Below the pieces are notes generated by a model. The model did no database searches. It was not told the DNA's origin and was given only the letters and a program-made list of their open reading frames with translations. DNA of 64,000 nucleotides from the NCBI GenBank assembly GCA_031292035.1, contig JARLHX010000384.1, positions 35,904 to 99,903 on the forward strand, read 5' to 3'. Origin of the DNA: Negativicutes bacterium (GTDB lineage: Bacteria > Bacillota_C > Negativicutes > Sporomusales_B > JARLHX01). The translations under genes and the position numbers were made by a program. Shown here piece by piece: positions 25,947 through 34,194 of this stretch (positions are counted from its first letter, which is position 1; each line of letters begins with the position of its first letter).

Positions 25947-28589
25947 TTAGAAGTTCCACCTGGCTCCGACGTTAACCTGCCAGGGGGTCCTGGCCTTGTC
26001 GCCGGTAGTGCGGGTGATTTCCAGGTAGCCGTCGACCCGCTTGTCGAGCTTGGTGGCCAGCCCTAGGGCGAACTCCAGCCAGCTTTCCTTCAGGTCCTGT
26101 TGGAAGGCGACCGGCGAGAGCGTGCCAGTGGAAGCACTTAGGGTCGAGCAGGCGGCAAATTCCCCGGCCAGCGATACCTTGCCGTAGTAGTGGGTGGAGC
26201 CGACATGGCGACCTACCGCCAGGCCGAGGCGGCCGGTGAAGGAGTTGACGGCGTCGTTATGAACGCTGGTGCCGTCGCTGGCGGTGTAGTCTGCACCGTT
26301 GACGCGGCTATAGGTCAGCTCGGCCTGCGGCTCGAGATACCAGTTGTTCTCAAGCTGTTTGCGGTAGCCGTATTCGGCCGACAGGCTGGCGCCCCAGTTG
26401 GCGTAGCTGCCATTCACCCTGGTGTTGGAGGGGTCGTTCAGATAGCTGGCATAGTTGTTCCTGAGCTTGCCGACCTTGGCGATAACATCGATGAAGTGGC
26501 CTTTGTTGCCCAGCCAGCTGCCGTAGGCTCCTGTTGAGAAGCTGGTGCCGTCGCTGTTGCCCCGGCTGTAGGTGCTGCTGCCTTCCAGGTAGCCGGCAGC
26601 GAATCCTGTAAATAATACTCCGTCGTCGCGGCTGATTTTGTTGTCATAGCCGCCCTGGAGGGCTGTGTACTGCTGCTTGGTGGTGCGTCCGTCACCATTG
26701 GCTATCTCCTCGGCTCCCCGGTAGGTCCTAAGCCACATGCCGGCTTCGCCGCTGGTTGCGCGCAGTTCGCCCAGCCGCTTTGTCAGGTTGTTGTTCTCGG
26801 TTCGCCAGGCCAAAAGGTTGCCGGCAATGACATCGGAGGCGGTGTGAACGGTCTCGCTGGCGCTTGCGCCGGACGCGGCGGCCAGCTTGGTAACCGCCCA
26901 GGTGGTGGTCGTACCGGACGTTACTGAGGTGATCACCGGGGTGTAGCGATATGCCCCGTATTCGGTGGCCGCCGCCGTAAAGATGGCGCCGCCGCCTGAT
27001 ACCGTAGCGAAGGTGGCTGAGCCTGTTGCGCTTTTGCCGGTGAGGTAGGCCGGGTCGTAGAACACCTGCAGGGTATTATGCGAGGTGCCGCCGTTGACAG
27101 TAATGGTGTCGGCTTTGCCATTGGCCAAGTCGGTGTTGATAACAAAGTTGGCTGAGCCGGAAAGGCTGTTTATCGTCAGGTTGCGGCCGGTAGTGGTTCC
27201 GCTGGCCAGCTTGACGGTACCGCCGCCAGTCGCCGTCAGACTGGCGATGGCGTAGCTGCCGCTATTGCCGATGAGCGCGGCGGTGCCGCCGCTGAGGGTA
27301 GTGGCGCCGGCGATCGCGGCGCCGGACTCGATATTCATGAGGCCGCCGGAGCTAACACTGGTGCCTGTGGCCGTGCCACCGCTATAGACGTACTGGAGAC
27401 CGCCATTGGTGACGGTGGTGGAGCTGGCGGTGCCTCCATTCAACACATTCTGAGTGCCGCCTGAACTTATCGTGGTCGCGAAGGCGACGGCGCCGCCGGA
27501 GACGTTCTGGACGCCGCCATTGGTGACGGTGGTGGAGCTGGCGGTGCCTCCGTTTTTGATGTTTTGGGTGCCGCTGTTGGTGATGGAGGTATTTGACGCG
27601 CTGCCGTACACCTCCTGGGTGCCGCCAGCATTTATTGTGGTCGCTGAGGCAATGCCGCCGGCGGACACAATCATACTGCCTCCGTTCACCGTCGTCGAGG
27701 TCGCCGTACCGAAAGCTGTATATAGTGTTATCCCTGTATTACTATCAACGATCGGCAGCTCAAATATCGTTATCCTCCCGCCGCTGTTCACCGTTGTCGA
27801 GGTCGCCGTGCCGCAGTACACATTCACAGTCCCCCCGGCATTTACCGTCGTCGAGACCGCCTGGTGGCTGGGGTCAACCACTTCAAGCAAGCCGCCGTTG
27901 TTCACTTGGACATTGGTGGCGGTCCCATTTTGAATGGTCACGCTGCCATCGACGGTAGTCAGGGTGTTGTTTGTGTCGGCCAGCAGCACATAACCGGCCG
28001 ACAGGATGGTGCCGGTGGCGCCGCCGCCGTTGATTCCGTATATATTCAGGATACCGCCGCTTTTTACCGTAGTGGCGGTTATCGTTACCGGATTCGCCAT
28101 GTACAGTGTGCCGCCGCCTTCGACCGTCGTTGTAGAAACGCTGGGTCTGGCCAGGATATTGTAAGATGCGTCTGTTACCGCGGTCACGACCTGTGTTCCG
28201 CCGTTTAAGACCGTGGTCGCGGTGACTGTGCCGCTGGATACGTTCTGGACGCCGCCGTCAGCAATTGTGGTCGAGGTCACCGTGCCACCGTTCACATCCT
28301 GGGTCCCGCCGCCGGTGATTGTCTCACCGGTGACACTACTGCCCCCGTTTACTGTTGGTGTGTAAGCATAGGCCGTAGTGAACAGCAGCCGGTCGAGCAC
28401 CTGGCCGGTGCGGCTGAAGCTTGTAGTGAAATAGTCATCCACCGTCTCCCGCCGGGGCAGGGGAGCTTCTCCCAGGACGGCGGCAATCGGCGGGAGCAGG
28501 GGAGCCGCGCTGTTGAAGCCGTTGACGCAGGCCATGAGGATAGACAGCGTCTGTTGGTGGCACAGCCTCGTTGTCCGCTTTTTCTTCAT
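25947..28589 (-). CDS. AIDA-type autotransporter with O-heptosylation repeats
   Basis: An 880-residue outer-membrane type Va autotransporter. The N-terminal about 45 residues are basic then hydrophobic (signal region). Residues about 80-450 are strand-loop-strand repeats of about 19 residues (pattern TTVxxGGxxxVxxGGTA), the kind glycosylated by Aah/TibC enzymes. A linker up to about residue 590 (repeat-free, ending VTKLAA) follows, then a C-terminal beta-barrel ending VGARWNF with a terminal aromatic. A heptosyltransferase gene lies two genes upstream in the same operon. The family mediates self-aggregation and adhesion. An autotransporter requires an outer membrane, which supports a Negativicutes host. 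Confidence 0.93.
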   Translation of the reverse strand: MKKKRTTRLCHQQTLSILMACVNGFNSAAPLLPPIAAVLGEAPLPRRETVDDYFTTSFSRTGQVLDRLLFTTAYAYTPTVNGGSSVTGETITGGGTQDVNGGTVTSTTIADGGVQNVSSGTVTATTVLNGGTQVVTAVTDASYNILARPSVSTTTVEGGGTLYMANPVTITATTVKSGGILNIYGINGGGATGTILSAGYVLLADTNNTLTTVDGSVTIQNGTATNVQVNNGGLLEVVDPSHQAVSTTVNAGGTVNVYCGTATSTTVNSGGRITIFELPIVDSNTGITLYTAFGTATSTTVNGGSMIVSAGGIASATTINAGGTQEVYGSASNTSITNSGTQNIKNGGTASSTTVTNGGVQNVSGGAVAFATTISSGGTQNVLNGGTASSTTVTNGGLQYVYSGGTATGTSVSSGGLMNIESGAAIAGATTLSGGTAALIGNSGSYAIASLTATGGGTVKLASGTTTGRNLTINSLSGSANFVINTDLANGKADTITVNGGTSHNTLQVFYDPAYLTGKSATGSATFATVSGGGAIFTAAATEYGAYRYTPVITSVTSGTTTTWAVTKLAAASGASASETVHTASDVIAGNLLAWRTENNNLTKRLGELRATSGEAGMWLRTYRGAEEIANGDGRTTKQQYTALQGGYDNKISRDDGVLFTGFAAGYLEGSSTYSRGNSDGTSFSTGAYGSWLGNKGHFIDVIAKVGKLRNNYASYLNDPSNTRVNGSYANWGASLSAEYGYRKQLENNWYLEPQAELTYSRVNGADYTASDGTSVHNDAVNSFTGRLGLAVGRHVGSTHYYGKVSLAGEFAACSTLSASTGTLSPVAFQQDLKESWLEFALGLATKLDKRVDGYLEITRTTGDKARTPWQVNVGARWNF

Positions 28590-28634
28590 CTTTTCTTTCC
28601 TTTCGCGTCCTGCTAAAGCTGTAGTCTATCGGCC

Positions 28635-29876
28635 TCACTGGCAGTCATGATGTATCCATTTAATCTTGTCTTTCCCCTTGCGCCCTCCGCCGATGCCTCT
28701 GCGGGCGCTGTCACCGGTCTCGCCGCCGGATGAGGGGGCAAGTTTCGTCAGCGTCCAGGTTGTCACGCCAGGTTTGGCCATAACGATTGTCGGGGTATAA
28801 CCTTGCGTCGCCTCCGGAGTAATGACGGCAGTGCCTTTTGCGACAGTCACCAAGCTTGCCGAGCCGGTCGCACTTTGGCCGGTGGAATAGACCGGGTCAT
28901 TGTTGACCTGCAGTCTGTTGGCCGGCGAACTGGTGGCGTTCTTTATCGTGATGGTGTCGGCCTTGCCGTTGGCCAGGTCGGTGTTGACGAAGAATTCGGC
29001 CGAGCCGGTCAGGCTGTTGATCGTCAGGTTGTGGCCCACGGTGGTGTCGCAGTCTTCTAGTCCCACCCCGCCGCCACCTATTACCGTCAAGCTGTCAATG
29101 ACGTAACTGCCGATGCCGCCAGGAGTAAGATCGATTGTGCCGCCGCCGCTCATAATGGCGCCGATAATTCGCGCGCCAGGCTGCGGGAACAGGCAGGCGC
29201 CGCCATGAACTTCAGCGCCGGTCGCCGTGCCGCCTGATTCAACTAACACTAAGCCGCCAAAATAAGCGATCGTCGAGATCGCAGTGCCGCCAGAGTACAC
29301 TTCTAACAAGCCGTTACTGTTCAAGGTCGTATCGATAGCGGTGCCGCCGGCCAACACCGAGAGAGTGCTTTGTTCATTGTCGTCACCGGTCATTATAATA
29401 TTCGCCGCCGTGCCCCCGTTGATGGTCACGCTGCCGGCCGCGAGGGTAGCGCTGGTATCGGCGTGAAGGTAATAGCCCGAATTCAGGGTGACGCCAGTCG
29501 CCGTACCGCCTGCGACAATTTCCAGCACGCCGGCGCTGCCCACGGTGATCGCGGTCACCGCGCAGCCGCTGTTGACATGCTGTGAGCCACCATTGCTGAC
29601 CGTCGCCACGCTCACCTTTCCCCCAGACACGAGCTGAGTACCGCCGCTACTGATTGTTGTCGCGCTCACCGCTCCGCCGGACACAGCCTGTATGCCCCCG
29701 TTGATGATTACCGTCGCACTCACCAGACTGCCGGAAAGCACATTCTGGACACCGCCGCCGATGATTGTCGTCCCGATGGCTGTGCCGCCGTTAATAATCT
29801 GCGTCCCGTCGACCGTTTCGCCGACAACGGTGGACCCGCTGCTTACCACTGGTGTGAAATTGCTCTTTTTTGTCAT
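28635..29876 (-). CDS. Passenger-only AIDA-like protein without signal or barrel
   Basis: A 413-residue protein (start MTKKSNFTPVV, AAAGGGATG about 6 bases upstream). From residue 8 it consists of the same strand-loop-strand repeats as the downstream autotransporter. It also shares the post-repeat region (NTDLANGKADTIT and the SATGSA segment) and stops soon after LTKLAPSSGG with a short basic tail. It has no signal peptide and no translocation barrel. It therefore equals an isolated passenger module. It could be a truncated duplicate, a donor cassette for recombination with the neighbour, or a cytoplasmic decoy for the heptosyltransferase. It lies 5 bases from the heptosyltransferase stop and 45 bases before the autotransporter. 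Confidence 0.8.
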   Translation of the reverse strand: MTKKSNFTPVVSSGSTVVGETVDGTQIINGGTAIGTTIIGGGVQNVLSGSLVSATVIINGGIQAVSGGAVSATTISSGGTQLVSGGKVSVATVSNGGSQHVNSGCAVTAITVGSAGVLEIVAGGTATGVTLNSGYYLHADTSATLAAGSVTINGGTAANIIMTGDDNEQSTLSVLAGGTAIDTTLNSNGLLEVYSGGTAISTIAYFGGLVLVESGGTATGAEVHGGACLFPQPGARIIGAIMSGGGTIDLTPGGIGSYVIDSLTVIGGGGVGLEDCDTTVGHNLTINSLTGSAEFFVNTDLANGKADTITIKNATSSPANRLQVNNDPVYSTGQSATGSASLVTVAKGTAVITPEATQGYTPTIVMAKPGVTTWTLTKLAPSSGGETGDSARRGIGGGRKGKDKIKWIHHDCQ

Positions 29877-29881
29877 TGCAA

Positions 29882-31162
29882 TCATCCCTTTCGTTTTGGC
29901 TTAAAGCCGTGGTCGGTCATCAGCCGGTCAATGACACGGTTTACATTTTCCGGAGTAATGAACCGGCTGCATTCGTACTGACGGTCAGTATGCTTGTGGC
30001 GAGGGCACCACTCGAAATCGTCGTGGACGAACTCGATGGCCCCGTCGTTCCAGCAGCCGTTGCAGACATGATAGTTGATGACTCGGTACGGGGTATAAAA
30101 CTCGTTCATCGGCAGGGTGAAGCCGCTGACGAGGACGATGGGCTTGCCTGCCGCCCAGGCCAGCCAGGACAAGCCGCTGGAGAGCCCGACGAAGAAATCG
30201 GCGTGGTAGAGGAGGTCGACCCGCTCCTGGAGAGGCCTGTCGCCAGTAAAGTCCTCCGCCCCGTAGGGGATGGTGTTCCAGCGGCTGCCTGCTCCGTGGC
30301 AGATCTTCTGGTCGATGCATAGCACCCGGTAGCCCTTTTCTTTGAGGTGCTTGATGGTGCTGAGCCAGCCGGTGGGGTTATTCCAGTACTTGGCCTGGGT
30401 AGTCGACTGGCTGGCAATGCAGACATAGGGCTGCTCAATAGCCCGCTCCAGGTTCTGTGGCGCAATCCTCGGCCGCACTTCCTTGGCCTCGAGGCCGAGG
30501 AGGCAGGGGATGGTCTTCTGCAGGCCGGTGATTCGAAAATCCACCGGCTGGTGGACGCGGTCGCTGCTGGGGAAGAAGATTCCCATGTAATAGGTGGCGT
30601 ATATGTCTGGCGGGCGCTCGTCGGAGCCGACGAAGTGCAGCTCTGGATAGGTCGGCGCGAACAACTCGGTTAGATTGTCCGCCATCGCCACATAGACCTC
30701 ACAGTCGTGGTTATGCTTGAAAACCTGGGCGTAGGGGAACCAGGCGAGTACGTCGCCAAGGGTGCCGGAGGGGAACTTGAGCAGGATTCTCTTGCCGGTC
30801 GGGGAAAAGTCGTGGCTGAAGATCAGCTTATCTGCCAGATAGACTTCCAGGCCAAAGTTGATATAGTATTTCTTGGTGCTAGTGACGAAAGCGTTCGAGG
30901 CCCTGGCGTCATACAGAGTGACGCCAGCGTCGCGGTCGGTGAACTTCACCCGCCAGTCCCCCTCCGGCACCTTGACCCGAACGCCGTAGTTGAAGTCGAA
31001 CGCTAGTCCCTCAATGTCAGTCTTGCAGGTGAGCGGGCCGGGGTCGATCACAAAGTAGGGTTTCTTGCCGGCCTGGTCACCGGCTGGACCGCCCTTGACC
31101 TCAGTCTGGGTCTGGCTTTGGGTCTGATTTCGGTCTTGGGTTTCGGTTTGCATATCGCTCAT
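29882..31162 (-). CDS. Autotransporter O-heptosyltransferase (Aah/TibC family)
   Basis: A 426-residue cytoplasmic glycosyltransferase of the bacterial autotransporter heptosyltransferase family, which transfers heptose from ADP-heptose to Ser/Thr in strand-loop-strand repeats. After a Gln/Thr-rich N-terminal tail (about 35 residues) come a beta-rich domain, a GT-B-like fold and the four-Cys iron site: Cys367, Cys370, Cys386, Cys398 (CNGC, EWC, YEC). It is first of the three-gene operon with its apparent substrates. No ADP-heptose synthesis genes are in the window. Confidence 0.92.
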   Translation of the reverse strand: MSDMQTETQDRNQTQSQTQTEVKGGPAGDQAGKKPYFVIDPGPLTCKTDIEGLAFDFNYGVRVKVPEGDWRVKFTDRDAGVTLYDARASNAFVTSTKKYYINFGLEVYLADKLIFSHDFSPTGKRILLKFPSGTLGDVLAWFPYAQVFKHNHDCEVYVAMADNLTELFAPTYPELHFVGSDERPPDIYATYYMGIFFPSSDRVHQPVDFRITGLQKTIPCLLGLEAKEVRPRIAPQNLERAIEQPYVCIASQSTTQAKYWNNPTGWLSTIKHLKEKGYRVLCIDQKICHGAGSRWNTIPYGAEDFTGDRPLQERVDLLYHADFFVGLSSGLSWLAWAAGKPIVLVSGFTLPMNEFYTPYRVINYHVCNGCWNDGAIEFVHDDFEWCPRHKHTDRQYECSRFITPENVNRVIDRLMTDHGFKPKRKG

Positions 31163-31275
31163 AAACGTTGCTTCCTTTCGTCTGCTCCACCTGCTAGCTG
31201 TTTCGATTTCTTGTGAAAATTATCTATTTCTACTATAAATGAGTAAAATAGACTTTTGTTGTCATTTATTAGAAT

Positions 31276-31309
31276 ACAAAAACATGGTGGTTTACACCAC
31301 CATGTTTAT
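31276..31309 (-). terminator. Terminator after LytTR regulator gene
   Basis: The minus-strand stem AACATGGTGGT/ACCACCATGTT with a short loop is followed by TTTTG. It isolates the two-component genes from the glycosylation operon. Confidence 0.85.
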
Positions 31310-31345
31310 GCGAGTTCCCGTTTTCTTGTCGCGAGTTGCCATGAG

Positions 31346-32137
31346 TCAAGATAAGCTTACAAGCGATCCCAGCCTTTTCTTCACTTCCAGTTCACCCAGA
31401 ATTTCCTGCCTGTACTGACGACTGACCAGCAATTCCTCCGGCCATTCAAAAAGACGCAGCCATAGCGTCCGATCCTTTCCCGGCTTCAATGAATACACGC
31501 TCGCGGGGCGAATATAGCAGCTGCGATAGCAACGGCTGAGGGGGTGTGCGCCACATTGAGTCACAAATTCCTGCAAGCCTTGACTGCTCTGATAAGCTAT
31601 CCCCCCGGCGATGACAGTGGTGTAACGGTCGGCTTTTCTGACAAAGCATGCGTCGATACTGGCGACTGGAATCATCGCCAATAAACCGTTTCTTGACAGC
31701 CATACCTGGGATAGATTCATGTTTTTCAATTCTTTGCGCACCGAAAGCGACAGTCCACATGGCTGATATCGGCCTTCGGCAATAAAGCGTTTTTCGATCC
31801 GTTTGAGGGATTGAATCACCCTGGCGTCCTCAAACGGTTTCAATAAGTAGTCGATGGCCTCCAAATCGAAAGCTTGCGCAGCATACTGGCTGTATGCGGT
31901 GGCAAAGACCAGGCCTATCCGGGGACGACGGGCCAATATCTCCCCAGCCGCCTGAAATCCATTCATCTCAGGCATCTCAATGTCGAGGAACACCACATCT
32001 GGCTCAAGTTCGTCCACTGCTTCAACAGCCTTAACAGGATCAGCAAACGTGCCGACAATGGTAGAATGGTCCAACAAAATGGCCTTTAGTTCTTCCAGTG
32101 CCCAGGCCTCATCATCAATGATCATTACTTTAAGCAT
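31346..32137 (-). CDS. LytTR-family response regulator
   Basis: A 263-residue regulator: receiver domain at residues 1-120 (MIIDDE acidic pocket, phospho-acceptor Asp in VVFLDIEMPEMNG, Lys in LLKPF), then a LytTR DNA-binding domain at about 150-250. The frame extends upstream; the ATG at 32137 has AGGAGGG 10 bases before it and overlaps the kinase stop by 8 bases, indicating coupling. LytTR regulators often control surface and virulence traits; the adjacent autotransporter operon in the same island is the natural target candidate. Confidence 0.92.
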   Translation of the reverse strand: MLKVMIIDDEAWALEELKAILLDHSTIVGTFADPVKAVEAVDELEPDVVFLDIEMPEMNGFQAAGEILARRPRIGLVFATAYSQYAAQAFDLEAIDYLLKPFEDARVIQSLKRIEKRFIAEGRYQPCGLSLSVRKELKNMNLSQVWLSRNGLLAMIPVASIDACFVRKADRYTTVIAGGIAYQSSQGLQEFVTQCGAHPLSRCYRSCYIRPASVYSLKPGKDRTLWLRLFEWPEELLVSRQYRQEILGELEVKKRLGSLVSLS

Positions 32138-33506
32138 TTGCCCTTTTACCCTCCTGTCCGTCAGGCAAGCTGTTTGGGATAAAAAAGGAAACTCGGGTTC
32201 CCTGCTCAGGTCTCCCCTCAATCTTCAGCCCTTCGCCAAACATACTCCTAAGACGCCGATCAACACTAAACAAGCCGAGCCCTTGTCCGCCCGGTCTGGA
32301 TTTGCTACTGCCACTACTGAAATAGTTCATAAGCTCAATGGGGATGCCGACACCGTCGTCTTCCACCAGGAAGGTGCCTCCGCCCTCTATCGCCCGAATA
32401 CTTATCTGGATGATACCCCCCTGTCGCCGGACCGCAATGCCATGGCGTACGGCGTTCTCCACCAGCGGCTGAAGTGTGAAGGGGGGAATCATACAGGCCG
32501 ACAGTTCGCCCACCAATTCGTACCTGACGTCGAGTCGGGGTCCTAACCGAACCGACTCAATGTCCAGGTAAGCCCGGACAATCTTCATTTCCTCCTCCAG
32601 CGGCACACAATCTGCCGTCAATTCAAAGGTGCCGCGTAGGTATGTCGCCAGGTCGTGTAAAAGTTGCTGGGCCGTTGCAGCGTCGACTCGGCAGAAGTGT
32701 CCAATCGCCCCAAGCGTATTCTGTAAAAAATGCGGCTTTATTTGGGCCTGCAGCACCTTTAATTCTGCGCGTTCCACCTGATGTTTTCTCAGTTCGGCCT
32801 CATAGTAAACTACCGTCTCTTTTTCCTGACGCACCTTTCGGTTGCTTTCTTCAAGTTCGTCATTGAGAAATTCTTTTTTTATCAAAATATATCCCAGGCT
32901 TCCGCCAATCAGCAAAAAAATCAGAATTACAAAAAAGCCAGTATTCGGAAGACCTGGCATGAATAAGCTAAAATTATTGATACCCATGACATATTGATAT
33001 CGCCACAAAGCAGCCAGAAAACCTACTATATATAAAGTTCCAATGACTTTTTGTATTTGTGATGATTTCGTCCGGGAAAAGGCAAGTTGAAGCCCGGGTA
33101 TTAAGAGGAATACGCTCTGCAGCAAGGTCGGCAACGTAATTCTGACTGTCCGGCTTAAAGAAAATGGCGTATTCCACAGGCAGGCCAGAATGACCATCAA
33201 GGAAACTCCATAGAATAACCACCATCTCTTGGTGATTTTTGTCTTCAAAGATACCCAGACCATCGATTCCAGCGCCTGTCCGCTCATAACCAGGGAGTTG
33301 CCGACGACGATTGATAAAAGGCCTGATATTTCCCCCCGCTGCCCAACCAAAACCAGACCAAAGAGCTGGCATGCTCTGCCAAGAATAAAAAGCCAATCTC
33401 TTCTTTGGCTCCGGCTATCGCTAAAATCGGCAATCAGCAATACCAGCGAAATAACATGACCCACGATCAACACTGTTATTAACGTACGAATATCAAGAGT
33501 AAACAC
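32130..33506 (-). CDS. LytS-type sensor histidine kinase
   Basis: A 458-residue membrane kinase with a GTG start; GAGGTG lies 7 bases upstream. About six or seven membrane helices fill residues 5-210, then a coiled coil, the His-kinase domain with the phospho-His in QIKPHFLQNTLG, and a HATPase domain (NAVRHG, GGQGLGL). It lacks a large extracytoplasmic loop, so the stimulus is probably sensed in or at the membrane. It pairs with the overlapping LytTR regulator. Confidence 0.92.
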   Translation of the reverse strand: MFTLDIRTLITVLIVGHVISLVLLIADFSDSRSQRRDWLFILGRACQLFGLVLVGQRGEISGLLSIVVGNSLVMSGQALESMVWVSLKTKITKRWWLFYGVSLMVILACLWNTPFSLSRTVRITLPTLLQSVFLLIPGLQLAFSRTKSSQIQKVIGTLYIVGFLAALWRYQYVMGINNFSLFMPGLPNTGFFVILIFLLIGGSLGYILIKKEFLNDELEESNRKVRQEKETVVYYEAELRKHQVERAELKVLQAQIKPHFLQNTLGAIGHFCRVDAATAQQLLHDLATYLRGTFELTADCVPLEEEMKIVRAYLDIESVRLGPRLDVRYELVGELSACMIPPFTLQPLVENAVRHGIAVRRQGGIIQISIRAIEGGGTFLVEDDGVGIPIELMNYFSSGSSKSRPGGQGLGLFSVDRRLRSMFGEGLKIEGRPEQGTRVSFFIPNSLPDGQEGKRANA

Positions 33507-33988
33507 ATTATTTCACCTCAGACTAAGACTTTCGGAGTGATTCATCTCCATAAAGACTCAAATCATCTTTTTCTGAAACTACAAGCTGATAAAAGATTTT
33601 CGCCAATTTATGGTAAAAACCTTCAATTTTTGCAATAATTTACTGTAAACACATTAATTAAAAGGCTACTCTCTTAATCATGAGGTATTAAAATACGGCA
33701 AGTAAAGCTATATTCGGTTTAAAGTACTGATGTTAGAACCGTATCTGGAGAATTAAGACATGCGCAGACCTCAACCACCATGAACATATACGCTCACCTT
33801 CTGAAGTCGACAGAGCAGGAAACCACTAACACTTTGGATAAGTTCGTCCAGCAGACAATACAAAAAGCAAAACAGACACAAGAAAAGCAGTCCAAACAAT
33901 AGATGGCCTGCACTTCTTTTTGTTGGTGAATATTGGCCTCAATGGTCTCTAATTTTTAGTCTACTGTCACCAACTTTGACACTAGTAA
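33507..33988. other. Intergenic of island right end
   Basis: Apart from the integrase remnant (33723-33902) this AT-rich stretch shows no gene. It holds the upstream region of the histidine kinase operon; no clear promoter was identified. Confidence 0.5.
33723..33902 (+). pseudogene. Remnant of tyrosine recombinase (integrase) C-terminus
   Basis: An open stretch of 59 codons after an in-frame stop at 33720. Its translation TVSGELRHAQTSTTMNIYAH and the following helix match the last part of phage-type integrases, including the catalytic Tyr in MNIYAH and the position of the LGH box (here LRH). The catalytic Arg-Lys-His-Arg part is gone, so it is inactive. It points toward the tRNA-Arg attachment site 86 bases away, the usual place for such an integrase. 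Confidence 0.85.
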
Positions 33989-34088
33989 CATAAAACAAAA
34001 AACCACAAAGGCTACAAGCCCTTGTGGTAACTGCATTCAAATGGCGACCCCGGCAGGATTCGAACCTGCGACCTTTTGATTCGTAGTC
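33989..34088 (-). repeat. Right attachment-site repeat
   Basis: The counterpart of 25596-25695 (95 of 100 identical). It includes the terminator hairpin at 33995-34027 and the 3' half of the intact tRNA-Arg. Confidence 0.9.
33995..34027 (-). terminator. Terminator of tRNA-Arg
   Basis: The minus-strand stem CCACAAGGGC/GCCTTTGTGG is followed by TTTTTTG. The same hairpin is duplicated at the left island end. Confidence 0.85.
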
Positions 34089-34118
34089 AAACGCTCTATC
34101 CAGCTGAGCTACGGAGTC
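34042..34118 (-). tRNA. tRNA-Arg(ACG)
   Basis: 77 nt with encoded CCA. The acceptor arm is GACTCCG/CGGGGTC, the anticodon loop CTACGAA with anticodon ACG, and the T loop TTCGAAT. Its 3' end faces the island and serves as the integration site. Confidence 0.97.
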
Positions 34119-34142
34119 ATTGTGGTCAACGTCCACTTGTAT

Positions 34143-34171
34143 ATTATAACTATCTCTTCACTCTATGTCAA
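34143..34171 (-). promoter_or_regulatory. Sigma-A promoter of tRNA-Arg
   Basis: Minus-strand perfect TTGACA (34166-34171) and TATAAT (34143-34148) with a 17-base spacer. Confidence 0.92.
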
Positions 34172-34194
34172 CATTGTAATTGCTGGAATTTTAA

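Larger units (their letters stand above)
25596..34088. mobile_element. Genomic island at tRNA-Arg(ACG)
   Basis: Bounded by the two 100-base direct repeats. Contents left to right: autotransporter, passenger-only protein, O-heptosyltransferase, LytTR response regulator, LytS-like kinase (all minus), and a plus-strand integrase remnant 86 bases from the right repeat. The integrase is decayed to its last 59 codons and the left tRNA copy has mutated, so the island is probably fixed. No conjugation or phage structural genes are seen. Confidence 0.85.

Noticed and set aside
26900..29800. Regular repeats that could be read as a CRISPR-like array
   Set aside because: They are in-frame strand-loop-strand protein repeats of about 57 bases with diverged units and no unique spacers; no cas genes nearby.
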